A stretch of 64,000 bases of DNA from Fulvivirga marina (GCF_016775155.1 NZ_JAEUGD010000001.1:123855-187854), one strand, 5' to 3'. Shown: positions 28,497 through 36,530, counted from the stretch's first letter. The notes: generated by a model not told the origin, from the letters alone. Made by a program: numbers and translations.

Positions 28497-30176
28497 TCAG
28501 ATGTTTTGTTTCTTTAGTTCATTTATAGCGAAATCGCATGCCCTGGCAGTCAGAGCCATATATGTCAGGGATGGGTTTTGGCATGCTGCTGAAGTCATGG
28601 CAGCACCATCAGTCACAAATACATTTTTGGCATCCCAAACCTGATTATTTCCGTTCAATACAGATGTTTTTGGGTCTTTGCCCATGCGTGCAGTACCCAT
28701 TTCATGGATGCCTTGACCGAAAGTATATCCGGAATCCCAGGAGTGTACATTTTTAGCTCCCGCAGCCTCAAGCATTTCGGCACCGTCACTCATCATGTCC
28801 TGCCTCATTTTAAGTTCGTTCTCTTTCAGCTCTGCATCGGTGACTAAGGCAGGAAGCCCCCATTTATCCTTCACCTCTTTAGACAAATAAATCCTGTTTT
28901 CGTGGTAGGGAAGGATTTCACCGAAACCTGTAATACCTATAGTCCATTCACCAGGTTCTGCAAAAGCCTCTTTGAGTTCAATGCCAATACCTAGTTCTGC
29001 TACCTTTTTACTCCATTTATCTCTGCTTGCTCCCCCTTGGTATCCAAAGCCCCTTATATAGTCACGTTTATCACCGAACAAATTTCTGAACCGCGGAATA
29101 TAGATACCATTAGGCCTGCGCCCGTAGTAATACTTGTCTTCATAACCTTCCATAGTCCCAGAGGCACCAGCCCGAAAATGATGATCCATAACGTTGTGCC
29201 CTAATTCTCCAGAACTGCTTCCCAGCCCTTCTGGCCAAATATCTGTGGCTGAGTTCATCAATACCCAGGTTGAGTTGAAGGCGGAGGCACATAGGAATAT
29301 GATTTTAGCATTATACTCATAGGTTTGATTGGTTTCTGCATCCAGAACTTCCACACCTGTTGCCTTTTTTTTGTCCTTATCATATAATACTCTAGTTACA
29401 ATTGAGAAGGGTCTTAGTGTAAGATTACCAGTTTGCACTGCAGCGGGCAGGGTAGAGGATTGCGTGCTGAAGTAAGCTCCGAACGGACAACCCAACCAGC
29501 ATTTGTTTCTGTACTGGCACTGGGCTCTACCAGTTTTAGGAGCGGTTAAATTGGCCGATCTCCCCATGATCATGGTACGAACACCTTTGTAGTGAGCCTT
29601 TATTCTTTGGGCTACATCTTTTTCCACACAGTTCATTTCCATGGCAGGGAGGAAGTGGCCATCGGGTAATTGTGGCAAGCCTTCAATGGATCCATTGACA
29701 CCAATAAATTTTTCGACATGATCATACCAAGGGGCCAGATCTTTATACCTGATGGGCCAGTCCACTGCTATACCGTCTTTGGCATTGGCCTCAAAATCAA
29801 TGTCGCCCAACCGGTAGCTCTGGCGTCCCCAGGTCAGGGAGCGACCACCTACCTGATATCCTCTGAACCAGTTGAAAGGCTTTTCTTCCACATATGGACA
29901 TTCGGCTTCGTGTGCCCAAAAGTCAAGGTTTAATTCGTTAAGTACATAGTCACGTTTTAAAACAGGGTGAGCCTTTATCATTCCCTGAGTATCCATGCCT
30001 CGATGAGGTACTTCCCATGGTGCCGTAGTAGCACTTTTATAGTCTTTAACATGCTCCACATTCTTTCCTCGTTCCAGGAGTAGCACTTTCAATCCTTTTT
30101 CTGTTAGCTCTTTTGCAGCCCATCCACCACTTATGCCTGAACCCACTACTATCGCATCATAATTCTGATCTGCCAT
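28497..30176 (-). CDS. GMC-family FAD oxidoreductase (sugar dehydrogenase large subunit)
   Basis: The 559-residue flavoprotein has an N-terminal Rossmann FAD motif (VVGSGISGGWAAKELTEKG, then LLLERGK), a GGRSLTWG loop near residue 110, a Cys-rich insert (CQYRNKCWLGCPFGAYF, near 220), and a C-terminal GMC segment with the active-site His in GIHEMGTARMG followed by NVFVTDGAAMTSAACQNPSLT. No signal peptide is evident; partners of this class are often carried out by the Tat-dependent subunit 3, encoded just downstream. It lies 15 bases after a TIM-barrel isomerase gene. It resembles the large subunits of gluconate 2-dehydrogenase and glucoside 3-dehydrogenase more than choline or glucose oxidases. 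The oxidised sugar is not known. Confidence 0.93.
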   Translation of the reverse strand: MADQNYDAIVVGSGISGGWAAKELTEKGLKVLLLERGKNVEHVKDYKSATTAPWEVPHRGMDTQGMIKAHPVLKRDYVLNELNLDFWAHEAECPYVEEKPFNWFRGYQVGGRSLTWGRQSYRLGDIDFEANAKDGIAVDWPIRYKDLAPWYDHVEKFIGVNGSIEGLPQLPDGHFLPAMEMNCVEKDVAQRIKAHYKGVRTMIMGRSANLTAPKTGRAQCQYRNKCWLGCPFGAYFSTQSSTLPAAVQTGNLTLRPFSIVTRVLYDKDKKKATGVEVLDAETNQTYEYNAKIIFLCASAFNSTWVLMNSATDIWPEGLGSSSGELGHNVMDHHFRAGASGTMEGYEDKYYYGRRPNGIYIPRFRNLFGDKRDYIRGFGYQGGASRDKWSKKVAELGIGIELKEAFAEPGEWTIGITGFGEILPYHENRIYLSKEVKDKWGLPALVTDAELKENELKMRQDMMSDGAEMLEAAGAKNVHSWDSGYTFGQGIHEMGTARMGKDPKTSVLNGNNQVWDAKNVFVTDGAAMTSAACQNPSLTYMALTARACDFAINELKKQNI

Positions 30177-30191
30177 GAATTTTCTTTTGTT

Positions 30192-31070
30192 TTAAATATC
30201 ACATAAATGTATTGCTTCTCGGAGCGAAGCTTTTTTGTCTACTTTTGCAGGCTTAAATTCCTGAGCTACATAGCCATTAAAACCGGTTTCTAAAATAGCC
30301 TTCATAATGGCAGGGTAGTTTAGCTCCTGAGAACTATCGATTTCATGTCTACCTGGGACGCCTGCAGTATGGTAATGACCTATATATTGATGGTTACCTT
30401 TAATTGTGTGAATGATATCTCCCTCGCTAATTTGCATATGATAGATATCATAAAGTAGTTTGAAGTTTTCACTGTCTAACCTCTTACATAACTCTACACC
30501 CCAGGGTGTGTTATCACACATATGGTCCGGATGGTCAACTTTGCTGTTTAAAAGCTCCATATGAATAATCACCCCGGATTTTTCTGCCAGCGATAAAACC
30601 TGTTTTAATCCCTCTGTACAATTTTTTAAACCTGTCTCATCGTCCATGCCACCGCGGCTTCCGCTAAAACAGATCAGATTTTTGTAACCACTTTTAGCAA
30701 CTAGAGGGATCATCTCTGAGTAGTTTTCTATAAGCTGCTTATGGTAAATTTTATTATTCCAACCTTTCTCAAGGTTTATTTCAGCACCGTTGCACATGGA
30801 GGAATTAATTCCGTGTCGCTTTAAAACATTCCATTCACTGGGACCAACGAGGTCTATAGCCTCAAAACCGACATCTTTAGCCAATAAGCACAGTTCATCG
30901 AGCGAAAGCTGATTGAAGGTCCATCGGCACACTGAGTGGTTAATATTATGATTTAGTTGGGTGTTGTGGTTAGCATATATAGAGCTTGACCAAAAAGGAG
31001 GTGAGGCCAAAGCCAAAGTTCCGGTAAGCAGCTTTTTTAAAACAGACCTTCTTCGATCACTGAAGTTCAT
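30192..31070 (-). CDS. Exported TIM-barrel sugar isomerase/epimerase (hydroxypyruvate isomerase-like)
   Basis: The 292-residue protein starts with a Tat-like leader (DRRRSVLKKLL, hydrophobic run, cleavage around SIYA). The rest is an AP-endonuclease-2-type TIM barrel. Recognisable pieces are the strand HMELLNS with a metal-ligand Glu, LLYDIYHMQISEGD, the loop GHYHTAGVPGRHEID, and the terminal VAQEF Glu. These match the hydroxypyruvate isomerase/xylose-isomerase-like family, which uses a divalent metal to isomerise or epimerise keto sugars. As first gene of a three-gene minus-strand operon with GMC and Gluconate_2-dh3 proteins, it may process the keto-sugar made by the dehydrogenase. That link is inference. 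Confidence 0.87.
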   Translation of the reverse strand: MNFSDRRRSVLKKLLTGTLALASPPFWSSSIYANHNTQLNHNINHSVCRWTFNQLSLDELCLLAKDVGFEAIDLVGPSEWNVLKRHGINSSMCNGAEINLEKGWNNKIYHKQLIENYSEMIPLVAKSGYKNLICFSGSRGGMDDETGLKNCTEGLKQVLSLAEKSGVIIHMELLNSKVDHPDHMCDNTPWGVELCKRLDSENFKLLYDIYHMQISEGDIIHTIKGNHQYIGHYHTAGVPGRHEIDSSQELNYPAIMKAILETGFNGYVAQEFKPAKVDKKASLREAIHLCDI

Positions 31071-31106
31071 GTAATCTACTATAGTTAAGTTGAAGATATA
31101 GAGAAT

Positions 31107-31128
31107 ATTATCTTTTTATGAAGATAAT
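31107..31128. other. Inverted repeat upstream of the redox operon
   Basis: ATTATCTT and AAGATAAT flank a 6-base spacer, 37 bases upstream of the isomerase ATG on the minus strand. It could be an operator or part of a promoter; the low-complexity AT sequence means chance is possible. Confidence 0.3.
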
Positions 31129-31130
31129 AA

Positions 31131-31172
31131 TTAAAAAGAACCTCCTTAAGATATGTAAAATGGGAGGTTCTT
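31131..31172 (-). terminator. Rho-independent terminator of the T9SS cargo gene
   Basis: The stem AAGAACCTCC / GGAGGTTCTT is followed on the minus strand by TTTAATT. It lies 74 bases after the stop at 31246 and before the redox operon promoter region. Confidence 0.7.
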
Positions 31173-31245
31173 GCAACGATATTTTAGCCTGTTAATGGAT
31201 ATATGATACCGCAAACGTTTGATATGGTGATGAGCTGTCTATATT

Positions 31246-32283
31246 TTATATTTTTATTATTCTTTGCTCTATTCTCTCCTGTTCAGTAGTGATTTGGACC
31301 ATATAAATACCGGCAGGTTGTGATGAAAGATCAATACTCCCATTCTTTTGAATGGTCTGAGAGTCAATCAAATCTCCTGTAGCATTGAAAATTTTCACAT
31401 GTGTATCAGTGAAACTGTTTAATCGTACATTCACAATACCAGAGGTAGGGTTAGGGCCAATTTTATACGTTGCTTTGACAGAAACAGCCAAAGGGTTTGA
31501 ATAAATAGCATTGCCATCGAGGTCTATTTGCTTGAGACGGAAGTAGTTTTTTCCGAGTTGAGCAGAAGTGGTAAATGAGTAAGCTTGATATGTATTGCTT
31601 GTGCCATTTCCAGCAACCCAGCCTACGGCTTCAAAGTTTTCTGCATCTGTGCTATGTTGAACTTCAAAGCCTGCGTTGTTTAATTCACTTGCGGTGGCCC
31701 ATGAAAGATCAATTTTGCCCTCAAGGTTTTCTTTCGCGTCAAAGTTTGTAAATGCTACGGGCAATACTTCATCTTCTATTACATTAATTCTGAAAGAAAG
31801 GTCTGTTTGAATTTGGAAACCGTCTAAATATGCTTTGCCATCCTTATAAGCATTGGCTGTAGAGCTATTAAATTTAATATCTTCTTCAAAATCTGAGAAA
31901 AGGAATGTATACGTATTGCCACAGGCAAAATACAAAGAGCCTCCGCTTATATTAAGAAATATAGCCTGAAATCCATACCCTGAAACATTAACATCTGACT
32001 GAAAATACATCAAGCTGGCCTCGTCGATACTTTCTCCATTATAAATGGCCAGGTTTCCAGAATATGTTGCGGAATCGGCCTTTTCAATTTCAATAGAGTG
32101 AAATATAGCTCCCGAGCAGTTTGTTGTTTTAAAGCTTTGGCCTATTTTTTCACTAATGCTTCCTTCTTTATTGTAATCGGTAGATACACAATTGCCTTGG
32201 GCTTGGACATTAGAGATGGTTATGCAGAATAATATGGCTGCTAGGCTTTTTATCTGAGAAATATAATTGAGGCTTTTCATCAT
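31246..32283 (-). CDS. T9SS type A sorting domain-containing secreted protein
   Basis: The 345-residue protein has a signal peptide (MMKSLNYISQIKSLAAILFCITISNVQAQ). A ~150-residue beta-rich domain with a few Cys follows; I do not recognise its function. Next is the fibronectin-like linker common in Bacteroidetes cargo (LPVAFTNFDAKENLEGKIDLSWATASE, then FRLKQIDLDGNAIYSNPL). The C-terminal ~75 residues are a type A T9SS sorting domain (IGPNPTSGIVNVRL, VKIFNATGDLI, QPAGIYMVQI), which is cleaved as cargo crosses the outer membrane. The gene is monocistronic with its own terminator. What the N-terminal domain binds or cleaves is unknown. Confidence 0.88.
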   Translation of the reverse strand: MMKSLNYISQIKSLAAILFCITISNVQAQGNCVSTDYNKEGSISEKIGQSFKTTNCSGAIFHSIEIEKADSATYSGNLAIYNGESIDEASLMYFQSDVNVSGYGFQAIFLNISGGSLYFACGNTYTFLFSDFEEDIKFNSSTANAYKDGKAYLDGFQIQTDLSFRINVIEDEVLPVAFTNFDAKENLEGKIDLSWATASELNNAGFEVQHSTDAENFEAVGWVAGNGTSNTYQAYSFTTSAQLGKNYFRLKQIDLDGNAIYSNPLAVSVKATYKIGPNPTSGIVNVRLNSFTDTHVKIFNATGDLIDSQTIQKNGSIDLSSQPAGIYMVQITTEQERIEQRIIKI

Positions 32284-32970
32284 GATTTGAGTTTATATCT
32301 TGATGCAAGGTAGAGATATATGTCTCTCTTATTAAATTGTATTTTAATTATAATTAACATTTGTATGTTAATTTAATTATATAATTAATTGTTTTATTTT
32401 TGCTTAAGTAGTAACTTCTATGTGTTGTAAGAATTTGCCCTAATCCATTCTAAGGGGGCCCCCCGAGTACTCTGACTGGTTATAAATCGTTAAAAATAAT
32501 GGAGCATATGGGTATGCTTGACAAAACATGTTCTGTTGTTGGTGGTAGGGGTTTAGGCACTTTGTATAACCCCGAGATAAGAATTTAGAAGATAACCTTA
32601 TTAAAGTGGGTGTATTAAAAAATAACCTGTTGTAAGAAGCATGTTGGTTTTGTGTCGCATTTTGTTGGAAAATGATGGAAATGACATAAACCTGTAATTA
32701 TTAGTACACGGAGAAACTATACGACTGACTGTATCTTGTTAAATTAAATGATGCAGGAGGAGATCAATAGGTGGATTTAGCCTCATAAAGTCGCTCTCAT
32801 TATGTGCTAATGTCGTAACGATAAATTAGGGTGTTATATGTACTTTGTATTTACTGATGTGATAAAACTGAGAGGATGACCTTTTTATGGAGAGGAGATG
32901 CCTTGCCTTTTGAAGGCTCTATGATCAAAGGAAATCTTGTGTGTTTTGAAAACCCAAAGGAATGAGATTA
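32284..32970. other. Long intergenic region, no recognised gene
   Basis: About 690 bases separate the two minus-strand genes. Near the cargo-gene start is an AT-rich inverted repeat (TAATTAACAT / ATGTTAATTTA with TTGT loop, 32351-32374) that may be regulatory. A GGGGGCCCCCC block sits at 32453-32463. The longest open frame I examined by eye (32499-32588, 29 codons) does not look protein-like. No RNA gene is recognised. Confidence 0.45.
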
Positions 32971-33004
32971 AAAGTGGAGTAGAGCCAGGAGGGGGCTCTA
33001 CTCC
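32971..33004 (-). terminator. Rho-independent terminator of the surface lipoprotein gene
   Basis: An 11-bp perfect stem (GGAGTAGAGCC / GGCTCTACTCC) is followed on the minus strand by an A/T stretch containing CTTTTAATC. It begins 18 bases after the lipoprotein stop. Confidence 0.75.
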
Positions 33005-33021
33005 TATGACCAGAAATAATC

Positions 33022-34332
33022 TTAGTTAGAAACCTTGATTAACCCTAACTGATCCTCACTTGAGGAGATCAATGTCCAACCAACGGGTGAATTCTGATCA
33101 TCTTTACTAGCATAAACTTTCCACCTGTAAGTTCTGCCTACAATCAATTCAGCAATTGATGCATTACCATCTGAATTAAACTGAATACTTTTTTGTGATG
33201 ATGGGATCACAATATTTTTTACAGGGTCAGCGCCGCTATTATCAAACCCTCCCCAAACAATAGTACCTGTAGATATGTCCATTACTTCAATAACATAGTC
33301 AGAAGTACTAGAGTATGCTGTCCATTCAAAAGTTGGGGTAGTTGATGTGATTTCTACTGGTTGAGTTGTTGTGGCCTCATTAGTAGGCGTATTAATAGTG
33401 ATTGACCCTGTAATATCAAATGTCAATGTAAGAGAGTTGCCTCCACTAAAGGTTACGATGGGCTCGCCAAATTTCGCTATTCTATCCGGGTCCATTACAC
33501 GCTCATCATTGTCGTAAGTGGCGCGAGCAATATATGTTCCATCAGGGATGTTGGTCAAAGTATAACTTAATGATACAGTTTTTGTACTTAAACCAGGGAT
33601 AGTTTCTTTTGTTATCGGGTGTACCAAAGTAACATCAACATCTTTATTATCCGTAGCAATGTTCTTAACAGCTCCATTCAAGCTTCCGGCTGCGTCAGCG
33701 GTTAATTCTACGTTAACATCTGGAGTTTCAGTGTTGATAGTAACACTTGCTCCAACCGAATTTGATGAGTAGTTCATTATATATCCTTTTACCTGGTAGC
33801 CTCCTTGTGGCACATTATATATGGAGTAGTTACCATCCTTGTCGGATACTGTTGAGAAGGCCGTTTTGTTCCCTGCGTCCTCAGCGACTACCAGAACGCC
33901 GGCAATTCCGGTACCGCCGCTAGCTACTTTTCCAGAAATAAACCCGGCATTAGTAATTGTACTAGGAGTCATCTCAGCAGTTTGCTGCGTAGTACCACCT
34001 GCTTCTATAGAAAATGAGACTGCCTCTATTCCCCTTGGAGGTAGAGCATCATAACCCTGCTTGTAAAATTTTAGAAAATAAGTACCGGGAATAAGGTCGC
34101 TGGTAAAATTACCACTTGCATCCGTACTTAATGAATTTTCAGTAGGTGAATTAGTTTCTGCGTCAAAAACAATTATTTTGACACCTTCCAGACCTGCCTG
34201 GCTTTCAATATCTGTAACCGTTCCGGTGAGCTTACCCGTAGCAGGTCCACCATCATCATCATTGGAGCAAGCTGTCAACAAAACGTTGAAAAAAATAAAG
34301 CTTAGAACAATAAAAAATAAATTTCTCTTCAT
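33022..34332 (-). CDS. Lipoprotein with carboxypeptidase-regulatory-like domains, predicted ECF sigma target
   Basis: I start at ATG 34332 (MKRNLFFIVLSF), giving 436 residues; a TTG at 34476 is open but would bury the promoter. The lipobox LLTAC places lipidated Cys at residue 22, and the next residues (SNDDDGG) are acidic, as in Bacteroidetes lipoproteins exported to the cell surface. Three carboxypeptidase-regulatory-like beta-sandwich units follow (GTVTDIESQAGLEGVKIIV, SGKVASGGTGIAGVLVV, GAVKNIATDNKDVDVTLV). The last ~130 residues resemble a fibronectin-type domain (TPTFEWTAYSSTSDYVIEV, RTYRWKVYAS). No enzyme motif is seen, so a structural or ligand-binding role is likely. It is divergent from the ECF sigma gene and has a promoter (34358-34397) matching one before the anti-sigma gene. 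Confidence 0.85.
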   Translation of the reverse strand: MKRNLFFIVLSFIFFNVLLTACSNDDDGGPATGKLTGTVTDIESQAGLEGVKIIVFDAETNSPTENSLSTDASGNFTSDLIPGTYFLKFYKQGYDALPPRGIEAVSFSIEAGGTTQQTAEMTPSTITNAGFISGKVASGGTGIAGVLVVAEDAGNKTAFSTVSDKDGNYSIYNVPQGGYQVKGYIMNYSSNSVGASVTINTETPDVNVELTADAAGSLNGAVKNIATDNKDVDVTLVHPITKETIPGLSTKTVSLSYTLTNIPDGTYIARATYDNDERVMDPDRIAKFGEPIVTFSGGNSLTLTFDITGSITINTPTNEATTTQPVEITSTTPTFEWTAYSSTSDYVIEVMDISTGTIVWGGFDNSGADPVKNIVIPSSQKSIQFNSDGNASIAELIVGRTYRWKVYASKDDQNSPVGWTLISSSEDQLGLIKVSN

Positions 34333-34357
34333 ATCTATATCTGGTTTAACTACCATG

Positions 34358-34397
34358 TTTGACCCTATAGCACTGAGGTAGACTCGTACCCCCAAAA
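34358..34397 (-). promoter_or_regulatory. Predicted ECF sigma promoter P1, before the surface lipoprotein gene
   Basis: Read on the minus strand, TTTTGGGGGTA (34397-34387) is followed after 13 bases by GTGCTATAGGGTCAAA (34373-34358). The ATG at 34332 lies 25 bases beyond. The same two blocks with the same spacing occur at 35081-35120, and I found the 11-mer nowhere else in the window. The spacing of the conserved blocks resembles -35 and -10 elements of an alternative sigma factor. Confidence 0.75.
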
Positions 34398-34492
34398 GAA
34401 TTTTATTTTTTTTTGAATTATTTATTCGGGTCTCTAAAGAGATTGCTAGATTTATTGTCAATTGCCGATAGAGCAAGTTTAGTATATATTTT

Positions 34493-35056
34493 ATGCAGGA
34501 AGCAACGCGTCAGGAATTCGAAACTTTATTTCATGCTTATCATAAGGAACTTTGTGAGCTTGCCTATAATATAGTAGGTGATGCTGATGAAGCGAAAGAT
34601 ATTGTGCAGGATGTTTTTCTAAAGCTTTGGAAAAATCGTGATAAGCTTGATTTTCAACAGCAGATCAAACATTACCTGTTTAAAGCTACTTCTCATACAT
34701 CTCTGAATCATTTGCGATCCAGTAAGAAAATTGTCAAGCTTGACCAGAATACTGCTATAGAGGAAGTTGTATCTCCGGTGCAAACAGAGCCAACCAATAA
34801 CCATGAGTTAGAGGTTAGGGTAAGAGAGGCTATTGATAAGCTGCCTCCAAAGTGTAAAACCATATATCTGCTCAGCAGACAGGAGGGGATGAAGTATAAA
34901 GAGATAGCAGATGTTTTGGAGTTGTCACATAAGACGGTTGAAAACCAAATGGGAATAGCTTTGCAAAAGCTACGGGAAGAACTTAAGCCGTATTTAAAGC
35001 TCAAGTCCTTGATACTAGCTCTTCTAGTAGGGCTTGCATTGGTGCTTATTGTATGA
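34493..35056 (+). CDS. ECF RNA polymerase sigma factor with C-terminal hydrophobic tail
   Basis: The 187-residue protein has sigma region 2 (HAYHKELCELAYNIVGDADEAKDIVQDVFLKLW, residues ~13-46) and region 4 (LPPKCKTIYLLSRQEGMKYKEIADVLELSHKTVENQM, ~108-145), the two-region layout of extracytoplasmic-function sigma factors. The final ~18 residues (LKSLILALLVGLALVLIV) are long and hydrophobic enough to cross a membrane, suggesting a tail-anchored or membrane-associated sigma factor. A small lipoprotein gene and a FecR-type anti-sigma gene follow on the same strand, and a surface lipoprotein gene is divergent. Two matching promoters flank this gene, so it probably drives both neighbours. No TonB-dependent transporter gene is adjacent, unlike the usual fec-type arrangement. 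Confidence 0.92.
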   Translation: MQEATRQEFETLFHAYHKELCELAYNIVGDADEAKDIVQDVFLKLWKNRDKLDFQQQIKHYLFKATSHTSLNHLRSSKKIVKLDQNTAIEEVVSPVQTEPTNNHELEVRVREAIDKLPPKCKTIYLLSRQEGMKYKEIADVLELSHKTVENQMGIALQKLREELKPYLKLKSLILALLVGLALVLIV

Positions 35057-35080
35057 AATTGTGTAAAAATATATTTTAGT

Positions 35081-35120
35081 TTTTGGGGGTATATGTGAAA
35101 TAATGTGTTATAAGATCAAA
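35081..35120 (+). promoter_or_regulatory. Predicted ECF sigma promoter P2, before the small lipoprotein and anti-sigma genes
   Basis: TTTTGGGGGTA (35081-35091) is followed after 13 bases by GTGTTATAAGATCAAA (35105-35120), 49 bases before the ATG at 35170. It matches P1 (34358-34397) in both blocks, 11 of 11 and 13 of 16 bases, at identical spacing, while the bases between are poorly conserved. It lies downstream of the sigma gene, so it would drive the anti-sigma gene independently of sigma. Confidence 0.75.
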
Positions 35121-35169
35121 GCAATAGTTGCGTTTTTTGATTTCTATTTATAATATAAATTTTCACATC

Positions 35170-35298
35170 ATGAAAAAAATGGTTGTTGGAGTAATAGCAA
35201 TAATAGTTGTAGTTTTAGTTTCATCGTGTTCTACATACACTTGTCCGGCTTATGCTAAACATACACCGGAAAAGAAAGAACAGGTAAAACGTATATAA
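35170..35298 (+). CDS. Small lipoprotein, 42 residues, between sigma and anti-sigma genes
   Basis: ATG 35170 opens a 42-codon frame: two Lys, a hydrophobic core (VVGVIAIIVVVLVSS) and a Cys at residue 25 in a lipobox-like VSSC, then a short polar tail (STYTCPAYAKHTPEKKEQVKRI). This is the form of a minimal lipoprotein like those that occur in Bacteroidetes genomes. It lies 49 bases after the predicted ECF promoter and 39 bases before the FecR-type gene. The position suggests a role in the sigma/anti-sigma circuit or stress envelope, but no function is known. It is easily missed because of its length. Confidence 0.65.
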   Translation: MKKMVVGVIAIIVVVLVSSCSTYTCPAYAKHTPEKKEQVKRI

Positions 35299-35337
35299 AA
35301 AAGAAGTATACTAATAAATATATTATATTCAAGGTAG

Positions 35338-36426
35338 ATGAAAGAGAGTACTCCATATTGGGATAAACTTGCAGCTTATCTGTCGGGTGATCTGGACGAG
35401 GCGGAAAGAGCAGAGGTTGATCTATGGATTAAATCTTCCCCTCAGAATGAAAGAGAATTTGCAGAAGCTAAGCAAATTTGGGAGAATTCAGGTGTCAGGT
35501 TAGAAATGCATGATGCGAATACAGAAGATGAGTGGAGCAGGTTGAAGTCAAAGATTGCTGATGATGATTCTCGGTCACAAGAAGTTCAGTTGACAGGACG
35601 GTATGGAGTCTGGTTGAAACTTGCGGCAAGTATCTTGATTTTGGCGGTTGCATTGTTCATTCTTTGGCCCGTAGAGAAAATGATCGATATCAGCGCGGGT
35701 GATCAGGTTGCTACCTTTTATCTTCCTGATAGTAGCAAGGTATGGCTCAATGTAGGTAGCAAGTTGAGTTATCCTGAAGATTTTGGCGTGGAGAATAGGA
35801 GGATTGCACTTTCAGGAGAAGGTTATTTTGCTGTTAAGGCAGATAGCCTGAAGCCCTTTATTGTAAAAGCATCATTAGCATATGCTCGTGTATTAGGTAC
35901 ATCCTTTAATATAAAGGAAGATTCTGCAGGAGTTGTGTTAACCGTGGCAGAAGGAGAAGTAAGCTTTTCTTCTATGAAGTCTAAAAATAAACAGAAGGTT
36001 GTAGTTACAGCCAAAGAAAAAGCAGTTGTAACTACAAATGAAGGCCCTGTTAAGTCTCAAAATTTGGACCCCGGTTTTAGTGCGTGGCGTGAACGTAATA
36101 ATGCTATTTATGAACAAGAGAAGGACAACCCTAAAGCGTATTTGACAAGTACATACAGATGGGAAAAAAATAAAATTAATATGTCAGTGATTGATGGGAA
36201 GCTGACCAATCAGGCAGGTCTGGCTATTTATACAGATATAGTTTTAGATGCGATTTATACAAAACCTAATGGTAAAACATCAACCACGACATTTACCATA
36301 ACTGATAAAATACAGCCTGGACAAACAGTAAGTTATGAAAAGCGTTTGATGGATTTTTTAACTGATACTAAAAAGGTGGAGGTAGAGTTGAAGTCAGTCA
36401 GAGTAATTAGTTCAGCAGATCTATAA
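35338..36426 (+). CDS. FecR-family anti-sigma factor with atypical C-terminal domain
   Basis: The protein has 362 residues. The cytosolic N-terminus (WDKLAAYLSGDLDEAERAEVDLWI...EFAEAKQIWENSG) is the helical sigma-binding part of FecR-type regulators. A transmembrane helix follows (WLKLAASILILAVALFILW, ~residues 94-112), then a periplasmic FecR domain (FYLPDSSKVWLNVGSKLSYP, ALSGEGYFAVKAD, ARVLGTSFNIKE, VAEGEVSF). In place of the usual short STN-like DUF4974 domain, the last ~100 residues read as a beta-sandwich (YRWEKNKINMSVIDGKLTNQA ... TTFTITDKIQPGQTVSYEKRL). I infer that it holds and releases the sigma factor encoded at 34493 in response to a periplasmic signal other than a TonB transporter. 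It is the last gene before a strong terminator. Confidence 0.88.
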   Translation: MKESTPYWDKLAAYLSGDLDEAERAEVDLWIKSSPQNEREFAEAKQIWENSGVRLEMHDANTEDEWSRLKSKIADDDSRSQEVQLTGRYGVWLKLAASILILAVALFILWPVEKMIDISAGDQVATFYLPDSSKVWLNVGSKLSYPEDFGVENRRIALSGEGYFAVKADSLKPFIVKASLAYARVLGTSFNIKEDSAGVVLTVAEGEVSFSSMKSKNKQKVVVTAKEKAVVTTNEGPVKSQNLDPGFSAWRERNNAIYEQEKDNPKAYLTSTYRWEKNKINMSVIDGKLTNQAGLAIYTDIVLDAIYTKPNGKTSTTTFTITDKIQPGQTVSYEKRLMDFLTDTKKVEVELKSVRVISSADL

Positions 36427-36473
36427 AGGTCATCCTGCATGGGCCAGCAGGAATTGCTTCGGACATTAAGAAC

Positions 36474-36514
36474 ATTAAAAAGCCTGTTGCTATAAAAACA
36501 ACAGGCTTTTTAAT
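36474..36514. terminator. Strong bidirectional terminator between the anti-sigma and acyl-CoA dehydrogenase genes
   Basis: A perfect 16-bp stem (ATTAAAAAGCCTGTTG / CAACAGGCTTTTTAAT) with a 9-base loop has A-runs and T-runs on both arms. It serves the convergent genes ending at 36426 and 36531. Confidence 0.92.
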
Positions 36515-36530
36515 TATAATTAACTTATCA

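Noticed and set aside
34333..34476. TTG-initiated N-terminal extension of the surface lipoprotein
   Set aside because: It would add 48 residues before a clear lipoprotein signal peptide and would cover the predicted sigma promoter.
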